Positions 10,199-17,995 of a DNA stretch of 64,000 nt are shown here, piece by piece. Position 1 is the stretch's first letter, and every line of letters starts with the position of its first letter. This DNA comes from Limisphaera sp. (GTDB taxonomy: Bacteria; Verrucomicrobiota; Verrucomicrobiia; Limisphaerales; Limisphaeraceae): NCBI GenBank assembly GCA_025057755.1, contig JANWVC010000025.1, positions 1-64,000 of the forward strand, given 5' to 3'. The position numbers were made by a program, and so were the translations under genes. The notes below the pieces were generated by a model. That model saw only the letters and a list, made by a program, of their open reading frames with translations. It was not told the DNA's origin and did no database searches.

Positions 10199-10279
10199 GG
10201 GCGCCGCGGGAGCAGCGCCCCCCGAGGAGGGACACTTCTGCATGTCCCTGAATTCTTGGGCCCTGTGGAAACAGGGCCC
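10199..10279. repeat. Hairpin-repeat cluster B
   Basis: Three members of the hairpin family: 10199-10220 (GGGCGCCGC / GCAGCGCCC, loop GGGA), 10229-10248 (degraded GGGACA / TGTCCC) and 10258-10279 (GGGCCCTGT / ACAGGGCCC, loop GGAA). In the last one the innermost pair has changed from C-G to T-A with pairing kept. The cluster lies 88 bases past the stop of the RAYT gene. Confidence 0.85.
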
Positions 10280-10366
10280 TCCGAGATGTTCGATGGATTT
10301 TTGAGCCTGTGTGAAGCAAAGGCTTCCGTGGAGCCTTTGTCGGAGCGGCTTCTTTGCGAAGGCCAA

Positions 10367-10873
10367 TCAATCATGCCAGGGAAGGGTGTGCAGTTCTCCA
10401 CAATAAGGCCATTGATCTGCTGTGGGCACGAGTCCGTGCCGAACGGGGTTTAGCCGGATGTACTCCCATTTAGCGCGGTAACTTTCCGTGGTTCGAAGCT
10501 GTCGATCCCAGAAATCGCGTTGCCAGAGGGGTCGTTGGTGAGGGTGGGGCCAGTTTTTGGTGACAAGGGTTTTCCAGTACCGGATCCAGCGACCTAGGGG
10601 GACGTCAGTTTGTGCTGGTGCACAAAACACATGGATGTGATCAGGCATGATTACGTAGCGACCTACCATCCACGTGCGTGCTTGCGACCATGCGCGTCGC
10701 AGGAGTTCGTGAGCGAGTGGGTTGGTTAACAGGGGTTGGCGATTCTTGGTGCAGACGACTACGTGAACAATGATCGAACGGTTGTGTTGTTGTCGGGTCG
10801 GTAGATGGACGGGATGACTGCGTCCGACATTAAGCCGTTCAAGTCTGCTCGTACCAGAGGTGCGGAACATCAT
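10367..10873 (-). CDS. REP-associated tyrosine transposase (RAYT, Y1/HUH family)
   Basis: Single-strand DNA transposase-like protein of 168 residues, related to IS200/IS605 TnpA; RAYTs nick and join DNA at REP hairpins and are thought to spread them. The metal-binding HUH motif is in MPDHIHVF (His79, His81) and the nucleophile is Tyr138 in WEYIRLNPVRHGL, a hallmark of RAYTs. RSIIVHVVVCTKNRQPLL forms the first strands. Length and motifs are complete, so it looks intact. The frame stays open 112 codons upstream through repeat cluster C, but the two ATGs at 10873/10870 give normal family length. Hairpin cluster B follows 88 bases after the stop and cluster C begins 32 bases before the start, which fits a RAYT with its own REPs. 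Confidence 0.92.
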   Translation of the reverse strand: MMFRTSGTSRLERLNVGRSHPVHLPTRQQHNRSIIVHVVVCTKNRQPLLTNPLAHELLRRAWSQARTWMVGRYVIMPDHIHVFCAPAQTDVPLGRWIRYWKTLVTKNWPHPHQRPLWQRDFWDRQLRTTESYRAKWEYIRLNPVRHGLVPTADQWPYCGELHTLPWHD

Positions 10874-10904
10874 AGGGAGCGGTGGAATTTTGGGATCCTG
10901 CGGA

Positions 10905-11132
10905 GGGACACGCTTCCGCGTGTCCCTGGTTTCTTGGGCCTTGCGGGAGCAGGGCCCTCCCGAGGTGTGGGGATCTTGGGTCCTGCAGGAGCAGGATCCT
11001 CCCACGTGTGGCGGAAGAGGCTTCTGGGTGTTCCATGGGATGGAATTCTGGGCGCTGCCGGCGCAGCGCCCTCCGAGGAGGGACATGCTTCCGCATGTCC
11101 CTGAATTCTTGGACCCTGCAGGAGCAGGGCCC
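10905..11132. repeat. Hairpin-repeat cluster C
   Basis: Six 22-nt hairpins: 10905-10926 (GGGACACGC, loop TTCC), 10936-10957 (GGGCCTTGC, GGGA), 10978-10999 (GGGTCCTGC, AGGA), 11050-11071 (GGGCGCTGC, CGGC), 11080-11101 (GGGACATGC, TTCC) and 11111-11132 (GGACCCTGC, AGGA). Start-to-start spacing is 31, 42, 72, 30 and 31 bases. The part 10978-11101 is nearly identical to 12793-12915 in cluster D. The cluster lies immediately upstream of the RAYT gene. Confidence 0.9.
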
Positions 11133-11444
11133 TCCGGGATGTGGGATTTTTGGGGCTGACGGGAGTCGGTTCCTTCGAGATGGCCCAAGAGTCCAAGGTT
11201 CTGCGTCAACAGGGCGGTTCAGCGTGTGGGTTGAAGGCTGCAGGTTTATGTAATCCCGAGTGGATTTATTTGAAAACAAGCTGCCGCCCTTGGCTGTTTG
11301 AGCGGATTTCCCGTCAAACGCCACTTGGCCTTTCTGTTTGCATTGTCCCGACATGGGTCGGGTGCGACGGATTGTGTCGTCGCTTGATCCGTGCCGGCCA
11401 CACTAGGTGGTTTGGGCACGACCTTTGGTGGATGTGGCAGCCGA
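11133..11444. other. Gene-free interval between hairpin cluster C and the regulator
   Basis: About 310 bases. The first 30 still resemble decayed hairpin sequence; the rest has no gene, tRNA or terminator that I can support. Confidence 0.4.
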
Positions 11445-11987
11445 CTAGCTTGCCCTGCTTGATGTGCCGAGCACCCGCAAGATTATAGGCAACACGCGGC
11501 GTCCGTTGCGCGTCCAACTGCGTAGGAGCCGAATTCGGTTCCGAGCATGAGTGGCCTCTGCTTCGGGTAGTTTGTCAGCCAGAGCGCTCATGCGATTGAG
11601 TTGATTGCAGCCGTCTCGCAGTCGGGGTTCGACCCGTTCCTGAAGGAAACGGGCAGCCAACTTGCGCAATTGTGCCACGGCCTCATAGTGGACTCGACGG
11701 TCTTCGGGTAAGGCGACCTTTCGAATCGCACCGAGTTCGTGAAGGAACCGAAGGCCCTGACTTGCAGAACCCTTGCTGATGCCCAGTCGCTTGACCAGTT
11801 CGTCCATAGCCATGGGCTTGGCCGAGATAAAAAGCAGGCCGTAAAGCTGGCCAAGCGAAGCTGGTTGACCCAGCAAACGCGACATTCGGACGAAGAAATC
11901 GACCGTCTCACGTTCGAGCGGGGTCAAGCCTCCGTTGGTCCGCTGTTCTTGGACCAAAACTGTCGCCGGGTTGTTACGGCGCGTCAT
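11445..11987 (-). CDS. GbsR/MarR-type transcriptional regulator
   Basis: Winged-helix DNA-binding protein of 180 residues. The segment ASLGQLYGLLFISAKPMAMD followed by ELVKRLGISKGSASQGLRFL is the recognition helix-turn-helix of the GbsR/OpcR branch of MarR-like regulators (first described for glycine-betaine genes), where KGSAS.GLR..ELGAI is characteristic. The C-terminal half is helical and charged, suited to dimerisation. The ATG at 11987 is preferred because the upstream 37 codons lack family similarity. No osmolyte gene is next to it, so its target is unknown; it lies between hairpin cluster C and a tRNA gene. Confidence 0.85.
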   Translation of the reverse strand: MTRRNNPATVLVQEQRTNGGLTPLERETVDFFVRMSRLLGQPASLGQLYGLLFISAKPMAMDELVKRLGISKGSASQGLRFLHELGAIRKVALPEDRRVHYEAVAQLRKLAARFLQERVEPRLRDGCNQLNRMSALADKLPEAEATHARNRIRLLRSWTRNGRRVLPIILRVLGTSSRAS

Positions 11988-12360
11988 CCACACGGTTGGT
12001 ACCCTACGGGCCTGCAGGTTTTGTTCAAGTAAAAATGAACAAATCCCCGGTTCGATGCGCGATGGAACCGTTGATAGAGCATGAACGACTGGTCGCAAGA
12101 GACAGCGTCAGGGGCTTGGCGCCCCCTTGGATTGGGCATGCCAAAACAAAAGGCAGCGCATGTCTGCTTGGTCGATTCAGGGTTCTTCTGTGCTGGGACC
12201 AACGGTGCACAACATTGCGCGGCTCGCGGGGCGGATTGGGGTGCATCGGTGCTGTGTGGCTGAAGCGGGTGCCCGAGCTGCCATGTAAACCTGCTTGGGT
12301 TCAGTCCTTCCCCGGTTATCAAGCTGGATGGGGTGAATGGGCCGGGGGAACCAATGAGGC
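11988..12360. other. Gene-free interval between the regulator and tRNA-Leu
   Basis: About 370 bases with overlapping short frames only. No protein family, repeat or hairpin is evident. It should contain the promoter of the regulator gene, but no good -35/-10 pair stands out. Confidence 0.4.
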
Positions 12361-12447
12361 TGGTGCCGATGGAGGGACTCGAACCCCCACGCCCTTGCGG
12401 GCACCAGATTTTGAGTCTAGCGCGTCTGCCAGTTCCGCCACATCGGC
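12361..12447 (-). tRNA. tRNA-Leu (anticodon CAA)
   Basis: An 87-nt class II tRNA with the acceptor stem GCCGATG/CATCGGC, D-arm with GGCAGACGC, an anticodon stem CTAGA/TCTGG enclosing loop CTCAAAA (anticodon CAA), a long variable arm (TGCCCGCAAGGGCG) and a T-arm with GTTCGAGTC. The 3' CCA is encoded. The long variable arm and anticodon identify leucine (UUG codons). Confidence 0.96.
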
Positions 12448-12726
12448 ACCGCGGACATTGTGAGCATACACATTTTGGCCGGGGTGTAAACCCCTTCTGT
12501 TGGAGCTGAGTTTGGACCGAGTTTTGCTCCTCACTCACGCGGTTGTCCTTGGAGGGCTGGAAAAAGCAAGGCCTAATCGCGCACTTGCAACGGCAGGCGG
12601 TGTGGCACGTGTCTGGGTGGCCTGTTGACAAGCAGCGTGACGGTCCAGTTGCGGTGAAGGATGGAGCCCGTTGCCATTGGTTGATTTCGTACCCTGCTCC
12701 CAGCCGGGTAAAGTTCTCTGAATCTT
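12448..12726. other. Gene-free interval before hairpin cluster D
   Basis: About 280 bases between the tRNA and the first hairpin of cluster D. It holds no supportable gene; the part next to the tRNA must carry the tRNA promoter. Confidence 0.4.
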
Positions 12727-12987
12727 GGGCCCTGCGGGAGCAGGGCCCTCCGGGAGGTGGGGGGACACGCTCCTGCGTGTCCCAAGAATCTTGGGTCCTG
12801 CGGGAGCAGGATCCTCCCACGTGTGGCGGAAGAGGCTTCTGGGTGTGCCATGGGATGGAATTCTGGGCGCTGCCGGCGCAGCGCCCTCCGAGGGGGACAT
12901 GCTTCCGCATGTCCTTGGAATCTTGGGTCCTGCGGAAGCAGGACCCTCCGAGATGTGGGATTTTTTGGCCCTGCGGGAGCAGTGCCC
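12727..12987. repeat. Hairpin-repeat cluster D
   Basis: Seven 22-nt hairpins at 12727-12748 (GGGCCCTGC stem), 12762-12783 (GGGACACGC), 12793-12814 (GGGTCCTGC), 12865-12886 (GGGCGCTGC), 12894-12915 (GGGACATGC), 12925-12946 (GGGTCCTGC) and 12966-12987 (TGGCCCTGC, decayed). A further degraded copy may start near 13007. The 12793-12915 part repeats cluster C, including the non-hairpin 50-nt linker with GTGTGGCGGAAGAGGC. The cluster follows the 3' end of the rhomboid gene. Confidence 0.9.
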
Positions 12988-13100
12988 TCCGAGGTGCGGG
13001 ATTTTTGGGTTTTGCGAGCGGTGTCTCAAGACGGCATGGCTTCACAGGCCTGTTCTGCGGTCAGCCGAGCGAGTTCCAGTCTTCCAACAAGAAGCGCGAG

Positions 13101-13988
13101 TCAGCGTTTTTCCATGCGACGCCGGGCCAGCTCGAGGATCTTGCGTTCTCGCGGTGTGAGACTGTGGATGCCGTGCGCGGAGATTTTGTCCAAGATAGGA
13201 TCTACCTCACGGCTCAGGAATTCTTCTGAAGGAACTTCATCCGTCCATTCTTCATGGTGAGAGCGTCGAGACAAAGGCCAGACGCGGTTTCCACGTGGGC
13301 CGCTGGATTCAATCCCAGCACGCACCCGGAAACGGACGCGCGGCAATGTCCAGGGCAAATTCCATCGGGCATAGCAGATGCCAGCCAACATGCCTCCCAA
13401 GTGTGCAGCGTGGGCAATGCCATCGCCCGGAAAAGCCAGGCCAAAGAGGGCCAACAGGGCGCTGATCAACAGCAAGTATTTCGCTTTAAGGGTGAGTGGC
13501 AACACAAAGAACAAAAGCAAGGTCAACGGCCTGTCGGGAGACATGATGGCGAACGCTGACATCAGGGCAAAGGCACCAGCGGAAGCTCCCATGACTGCGC
13601 CGCCGAACCATCGGGGCGCCAACCACGCAGCCAAGATTTGTAACAATCCGCCGACGAATCCACCGAGGAAATACAGGGCCAAGAATCGGCGCCAGCCGAG
13701 TTCTTCTTCGAGGGCACGGCCGAATACGTAAATAACGAAAGCATTTAGCAACAGGTGAAGCAGGCCACCGTGCATGAATTGGAAGGTGACCAGTTGCCAG
13801 AGATAACCGCGAGTCAACCCTTCCAGGCTGAGTGCAAAGACGGGGTCGGTTGGAAAGGTGGGCCAGAAGCGGTAGAGGATATTTTGACCGACAAAAGCCA
13901 CTGCGTTGGCGACGATGAGCCACACGGCCACGGGCCATTGCGGTCCTGACCCTGGCACGGCGCGCATGTAGTCGCGATCCTCCAACAT
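13101..13988 (-). CDS. Rhomboid-family intramembrane serine protease
   Basis: Inner-membrane protease of 295 residues that would cut other proteins inside the membrane. Six or so hydrophobic helices are visible. The first conserved block HGGLLHLLLNAF has the His and Asn (about residue 82) of the oxyanion region; GASAGAF carries the nucleophile Ser (about 136); the last helix has AHAAHLGGMLAG with the catalytic His (about 196). A Ser-His dyad is therefore intact. The C-terminal ~90 residues are soluble, charged and end in RERKILELARRRMEKR. The ATG at 13988 is preferred over an in-frame TTG at 14018. The gene is flanked by hairpin clusters D and E. Substrates are unknown. Confidence 0.92.
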   Translation of the reverse strand: MLEDRDYMRAVPGSGPQWPVAVWLIVANAVAFVGQNILYRFWPTFPTDPVFALSLEGLTRGYLWQLVTFQFMHGGLLHLLLNAFVIYVFGRALEEELGWRRFLALYFLGGFVGGLLQILAAWLAPRWFGGAVMGASAGAFALMSAFAIMSPDRPLTLLLFFVLPLTLKAKYLLLISALLALFGLAFPGDGIAHAAHLGGMLAGICYARWNLPWTLPRVRFRVRAGIESSGPRGNRVWPLSRRSHHEEWTDEVPSEEFLSREVDPILDKISAHGIHSLTPRERKILELARRRMEKR

Positions 13989-14120
13989 TCTCTCGAAACC
14001 TACCGGGTCTGAGGGCAAGAATCAAACCTCGTACTTTAAGTCAAATGATGAAGCGGGACGTGGGGTTTGTTCTGGAGAGCCGGGCTTTCGCATGCCCCAC
14101 GCATTTTGGGGCGTTGCGGA

Positions 14121-14388
14121 GGGACACGCTCCTGCGTGTCCCAAGAATCTTGGGTCCTGCAGAAGCAGGACCCTCCCGAGGTGTGGGATTCTTGGGCCCT
14201 GCAGGGGCAGGGCCCCCCGGGATGTGGAGGGACATGCTTTCGCATGTCCCAAGAATCTTGGGTCCTGCAGAAGCAGGACCCTCCTGGATGTGGAGGGACA
14301 CGCTTTTGCGTGTCCCTAGATTTTTGGGTCCTGCAGGAGCAGGGCCCTCCGAGGTGGGGCATTTTTGGGTCGTGCGGGAGCAGGACCC
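14121..14388. repeat. Hairpin-repeat cluster E (largest array, reference copy)
   Basis: Eight 22-nt hairpins, each a 9-bp stem with a 4-nt loop: 14121-14142 (GGGACACGC, loop TCCT), 14152-14173 (GGGTCCTGC, AGAA), 14194-14215 (GGGCCCTGC, AGGG), 14229-14250 (GGGACATGC, TTTC), 14260-14281 (GGGTCCTGC, AGAA), 14295-14316 (GGGACACGC, TTTT), 14326-14347 (GGGTCCTGC, AGGA) and 14367-14388 (GGGTCGTGC, GGGA). Linkers are AAGAATCTT (9 nt) or a longer CTCCxGGxTGTGGxATTCTT type, giving spacings of 31, 35 or 41-42 bases. The outer GGG/CCC and inner TGC/GCA are kept, while the middle three pairs switch between ACA/TGT, TCC/GGA, CCC/GGG and CGC/GCG. It lies between rhomboid and gmhA. Confidence 0.92.
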
Positions 14389-14501
14389 TCCGGGGTGTGG
14401 GATTCTTTTGGTCCGATAGGAGTTGATGCCTCCGGCGGGGCCATCCGTGGGGCACCGGCTTCTGAATGTGTCCTTGAGTGAAGATTGTGAATGGGGTGGA
14501 C

Positions 14502-15071
14502 TTAGGTGGCCCAATTAGGGTTTTCGATGAAGGCGTAACAAGCCAGGTGCAGGATGGTCATGTGAGCGTCTTCAACGCGGCCGTAATGGGTCTCTGGGAC
14601 CGCAATGACGAGCTCAGCAAGATCGCGCATGCGACAGGGTTTTGCGCCGACCAGGGCGATGGTGCGCAGGCCGTTTTGTCGAGCCCATTCGAGGGCACGA
14701 ACACAGTTTGGGGAATTGCCGCTGACGCTGAGGCCGATGGCGAGATCGCCGGGTCGGGCAAAATTGCGTAACGGCCGGACGAAGATCTCCTCGTAGGAAT
14801 AATCATTGGCTAGTGCGGTGAGCCAGCTTAGGTTGTCGGTGAGGGCGACCACGCGAAACGGGCGCTGGATCCTGTCCGAGGCGCCTTTGCCCAGGTCAGT
14901 GGCAAAATGAGCGGCGTTGGCTGCGCTGCCTCCGTTGCCAAAGATGAAAATCTGCCGGTCGAGGTGGAGCGCTTCGCGCAGCAGCTCGATCAGTTGGAGC
15001 ACGGAATCCACAGGGATACCAGCGTGGGCTGCTTGTTGTGCGCGGAGGTAGCTGGCGATCCAATCCCTCAT
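14502..15071 (-). CDS. gmhA: SIS-domain phosphosugar isomerase, probably phosphoheptose isomerase GmhA
   Basis: Sugar isomerase (SIS) protein of 189 residues. GmhA converts sedoheptulose 7-phosphate to D-glycero-D-manno-heptose 7-phosphate, the first step of ADP-heptose synthesis for LPS core. IFGNGGSAANAAHFATDL is the phosphate-binding and metal-His block of the family, SVSGNSPNCVRAL is the second phosphate loop, and the C-terminal helix has EDAHMTILHLACY at the place of the conserved metal-binding pair. Length equals GmhA. An rfaE2-type adenylyltransferase of the same pathway is in this window, which supports the assignment. The DnaA-associated relative DiaA is the alternative. Confidence 0.82.
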   Translation of the reverse strand: MRDWIASYLRAQQAAHAGIPVDSVLQLIELLREALHLDRQIFIFGNGGSAANAAHFATDLGKGASDRIQRPFRVVALTDNLSWLTALANDYSYEEIFVRPLRNFARPGDLAIGLSVSGNSPNCVRALEWARQNGLRTIALVGAKPCRMRDLAELVIAVPETHYGRVEDAHMTILHLACYAFIENPNWAT

Positions 15072-15179
15072 GGCCGGGCAGTGTAGAGGCCGGGGCGGAG
15101 GTGGAGAAGTGCGATTTGGCGTGTCCAGAGAGGTGACAGTTTGATGGGGTGGCTGTGGGAAGGACCTGGGTTGGGAAGG

Positions 15180-15653
15180 TCAGTCTTTGCGTCGCAACAC
15201 GACGAACCAAGCGGTGTAGTTGGGGGCGTTGCCGCCCAGGACAAGCATTTCGGATTTTGGCAGTTTTTGGGTGATGCGGCCGACGCGTTTGCCTTTGCCA
15301 AAAAGCGTTAATTCGACCTGATCATCCTCGAGCTGACGGACGTGGATTTCGCATTCTTCGCTGAGGGTGACTTGGCGCGAATCGTTTTTGCGCACGGTAA
15401 AGGTTTTTCGGGTTACTTCGAAGTAGTGCGACCATTTGAAGGGCAGGTCTTTGAGTTTTTGCGCAACTTTTTGTTCCACCGGTTTGTGGTCTGGATTGGG
15501 AGATTTGGGTTCGTTGGTACCCCAGATCAGTTGGGCTTCGAGTTTCAGTTCCTCAGCCGGTGCAGGGCAAGGAAAACAAGTCAGGGTTAGCACGGCGATC
15601 CAGATTGTGCTGGTGACGAAGTGAGGTCGGATCCGTCGGAAGTTCATAGCCAT
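15180..15653 (-). CDS. Secreted protein of unknown function
   Basis: A 157-residue protein with a signal peptide (basic start, then TSTIWIAVLTLTCFPCPAPA, cleavage probably near AEE). The mature part is rich in lysine and beta-prone: EAQLIWGTNEPKSPNPDHKP, a WSHYFEVTRKTFTV segment and a C-terminal TAWFVVLRRKD. I do not recognise the family by function; proteins of this style occur next to sigma/anti-sigma pairs in Verrucomicrobiota. It is only 25 bases downstream of the anti-sigma gene on the same strand, so it is likely the third gene of the sigma operon. A second ATG is two codons in. Confidence 0.75.
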   Translation of the reverse strand: MAMNFRRIRPHFVTSTIWIAVLTLTCFPCPAPAEELKLEAQLIWGTNEPKSPNPDHKPVEQKVAQKLKDLPFKWSHYFEVTRKTFTVRKNDSRQVTLSEECEIHVRQLEDDQVELTLFGKGKRVGRITQKLPKSEMLVLGGNAPNYTAWFVVLRRKD

Positions 15654-15678
15654 CAGATGGCGTGGAACTGGCTGATCA

Positions 15679-16149
15679 TCAATGTTCTGCCGGGTAGTTA
15701 AACCAGATTAGGGTGAAGTTACGGACATCGTCGCGATAGGTGGTTGCGTCGCTGTCAATGAATGCTAGGTCCAGTTCCGGGTATTCAGCGGGTTGGGAGT
15801 TGGGGAGGCTGAGCGTCAAGACCAGGGCCAGAGTGCCGAGAGCGGCGGCCGGTGCGAGCCAGCGTTTCCAGTCGGCCCACCCATACCATTTGGGGGCCGG
15901 TTGCTGCGGTGCATTCCGAGGCGTTTGGATGGCCCGGGCAATTTTGGACCAATAGAACTCGCGGCTCTCGGGGAGACGGATGGCGCGTTCGTCAAAGTTT
16001 TGCAGGGCTGTTCGAACGGTCCGGAGTTCCTCCACCAAAGCCCGTGCTTGGGGATCCGAAGCAAGACGGGTCTCCCAGGCACGGCGTTCCGAGTCCGGAA
16101 GTTCGCCGTCCAACCACGCTTGTAGTTGTAACAATTCGTCGCGATTCAT
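15679..16149 (-). CDS. Probable anti-sigma factor (membrane-anchored)
   Basis: Single-pass membrane protein of 156 residues. The N-terminal helical part (NRDELLQLQAWLDGELPD, then LVEELRTVRTALQNFDER) resembles the sigma-binding domain of anti-sigma factors, but without the His-x3-Cys-x2-Cys zinc motif. A transmembrane segment follows at about residues 96-113 (LAPAAALGTLALVLTLSL), leaving a short periplasmic tail. The gene overlaps the upstream ECF sigma gene by 4 bases (ATGA), so the two proteins are made together. Role is inferred from position and layout. Confidence 0.8.
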   Translation of the reverse strand: MNRDELLQLQAWLDGELPDSERRAWETRLASDPQARALVEELRTVRTALQNFDERAIRLPESREFYWSKIARAIQTPRNAPQQPAPKWYGWADWKRWLAPAAALGTLALVLTLSLPNSQPAEYPELDLAFIDSDATTYRDDVRNFTLIWFNYPAEH

Positions 16150-16763
16150 GTATGGGGCGGTTGGGAATCACGTTCCCGCTTTAGATCGGCCAAAAGAGCT
16201 GCCAGTCGGCGTCTTGCGTAGAAGAGCCGTGACATGACTGTTCCCAGGGAACAGCCCATGACCTCAGCGATCTTGCGATATTCCATGCCTTCGAATTCGT
16301 GCAGAATCAACACTGTTCGATGCGCCACGGACAGGCGACCCATGGCTTCCCAGATGCGGGTCTGGAGTTCATCTCGTTCCAAACCCGCGGTGGGGTTGGC
16401 CTGGAGCGGTGGCAGCAGCCGTTCGATGTTACCGACCTCTTCCTCAATAGCCTCGAGCGATTCGGCGCCGGCACGCTTTTGCCGGCGCAAGTGGTCGAGG
16501 CAAAGGTTGATGACGATGCGGGTGATCCAGGTAGCGAAGCTGGACTCACCCTGGAACTGCTGTAACCGTTGCCAGGCCTTGATCCATGCTTCTTGACAAA
16601 GATCCACAGCGTCCTGCTCATGACGCAGGATGCTCAATGCCCGGGCATAGACCTTGTCCCGGTGCCGCGCAACCAATTCCTCGAACGCGTCCAATCGGCC
16701 GGCCTTGGCTTCCTGGACCAGTGCCTCGTCGGACATCGAGGAAAGGTCGCGGTTGATCTGCAT
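16146..16763 (-). CDS. ECF-type RNA polymerase sigma factor
   Basis: Sigma-70 family factor with only regions 2 and 4, 205 residues. Region 2: FEELVARHRDKVYARALSIL, then DAVDLCQEAWIKAWQRLQQF and FATWITRIVINLCLDHLRR (core binding and -10 recognition). Region 4: VAHRTVLILHEFEGMEYRKI followed by AEVMGCSLGTVMSRLFYARR, the -35-binding helix-turn-helix. It overlaps the anti-sigma gene by 4 bases, so its activity is likely held at the membrane until a signal arrives. Confidence 0.95.
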   Translation of the reverse strand: MQINRDLSSMSDEALVQEAKAGRLDAFEELVARHRDKVYARALSILRHEQDAVDLCQEAWIKAWQRLQQFQGESSFATWITRIVINLCLDHLRRQKRAGAESLEAIEEEVGNIERLLPPLQANPTAGLERDELQTRIWEAMGRLSVAHRTVLILHEFEGMEYRKIAEVMGCSLGTVMSRLFYARRRLAALLADLKRERDSQPPHT

Positions 16764-16801
16764 GATTTTGGACGTGCGGCAGAGAAGGGTTATTCAGCGT
16801 T

Positions 16802-17464
16802 TCAGAGTTTCCCTTTGGTGCTGGGGAGGATACCGGCCAGGCGGGGATCACGTTGACAAGCCTGATCCACGGCGCGAGCAAACGCCTTGAACAGAGCCTC
16901 GACGATGTGATGCGGTTCGTCTCCGTAAAGGAGTTCTAGATGGAGATTGCATCGGGCCTCATTGGCAAAGGCTTGAAAGAACTCGCGGGCCAGTCCGAAC
17001 CGGAAGGCGCAGGCGGAGTCCTGCTGTTTGAGTTCAGCTGGCAACCGGGCGTAGGCTAAATCTTGCAGGCCGCGCCAAATCAGGTAAGGGCGGCCGCCGA
17101 AGTCCACCACACATCGGGCCAGGCATTCGTCCATGGGTACATAAGCTTCGCCGGTGAATGGATTTCGTGGATCAAAGCCCGTGCCGTATCGTCGGATGCC
17201 GATTTTGTCGCCTAGTGCTTCTCGGAAGGCCTGGCCCAGAGCCAGACCACAGTCTTCCACGGTGTGATGGGCGTCTACGGCCAGGTCGCCGTGGCAACGA
17301 AGCGTGAGATCCATCACGGCGTGGCGAGCGAACAGTTCCAACATGTGGTCGAAAAACGGGATGCCCGTATGAATCCGGGCCCGGCCGCGACCGTCCAGGT
17401 TGAGGTTGAGGACGATGCGGGTTTCACGGGTTTCACGTCGGACACGGGCCTGCCGTGGTTTCAT
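16802..17464 (-). CDS. hisB: Imidazoleglycerol-phosphate dehydratase
   Basis: Histidine biosynthesis enzyme (sixth step): dehydrates imidazole glycerol phosphate to imidazole acetol phosphate in the cytoplasm; needs manganese. At 220 residues it is a monofunctional HisB. The two signature blocks are present: HHTVEDCG and DEPHHIVEALFKAFARA, each with metal-binding His residues, plus GIPFFDHMLELFARHA near the N-terminus. The ATG at 17464 gives the normal start; 22 further upstream codons are open but unlike the family. It stands alone, without other his genes next to it. Confidence 0.95.
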   Translation of the reverse strand: MKPRQARVRRETRETRIVLNLNLDGRGRARIHTGIPFFDHMLELFARHAVMDLTLRCHGDLAVDAHHTVEDCGLALGQAFREALGDKIGIRRYGTGFDPRNPFTGEAYVPMDECLARCVVDFGGRPYLIWRGLQDLAYARLPAELKQQDSACAFRFGLAREFFQAFANEARCNLHLELLYGDEPHHIVEALFKAFARAVDQACQRDPRLAGILPSTKGKL

Positions 17465-17995
17465 AGTCAGCCATATAGAGGAGCGTTCGCCGCGGACACA
17501 AGGGCGAAAACGGAGGCCGGGCAAAGGCACATGTGACCAGCCGGATGAAGTGGAGACGGAATGGGTAGATCAAAGGTTGGTGGGGATACTGCAAGGACCT
17601 GATGGGAAGGAGGCGCTCGCGCGATCCAGGTTGGGCAACTGTGTTCAGTGCATGGCAACTTCATGTAAACTGGCAGAGTCCCAATGTGACAGTCCCGGTG
17701 CTACGAACGATCCGGAGATATGGACAGGCCGTTAAAAGGGCAGGTCTAGTTCAGACGCAGGAGAGCTGGGAAGGGCTGGGCGGGCACCTTGTTGAATAGA
17801 CCCGATTGATGGGGATTCATACGTGGTGAGAGAAAGGGTCGCTTAGTAGCGTTTTGACCGTGCATGAAATTTTGGCTCCTTTTGCGGAGTGGAACAGGAA
17901 ACTTTGCCTGGTTTCCTTTAAAGTAAGCTGGGTCGGCTGGGCACGAGAGGGAAAGCAGTTTGAGCTCTCCGACTTGGTGCAGCAGCCTCTGGTGC
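17465..17995. other. Divergent intergenic region hisB / ceramidase-like gene
   Basis: About 530 bases between two divergently transcribed genes. It must carry both promoters. I see no convincing promoter, riboswitch or small gene; the frames seen are short and overlap. Confidence 0.4.

Noticed and set aside
10874-11209. Upstream extension of the RAYT reading frame
   Set aside because: The 112 extra codons are array sequence (cluster C); the two ATGs at 10873/10870 give a protein of normal RAYT length.
12319-12534. Reading frame with DVAELADALDSKSG
   Set aside because: This is the well-known translation artefact of a tRNA-Leu gene.
14121-14388. CRISPR array
   Set aside because: The 31-42 base periodicity resembles one, but units are hairpins with changing stems and conserved linkers; there are no unique spacers and no cas genes.
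12543-14426. Long reading frames in several phases full of GPAGAGPS, GSCGSRTLP or EGPAPAGPK repeats
   Set aside because: They are translations of hairpin clusters C, D and E. The arrays have no stop codons in several frames because the hairpins are GC-rich; the frames have no conserved start or RBS and exist on both strands at once.
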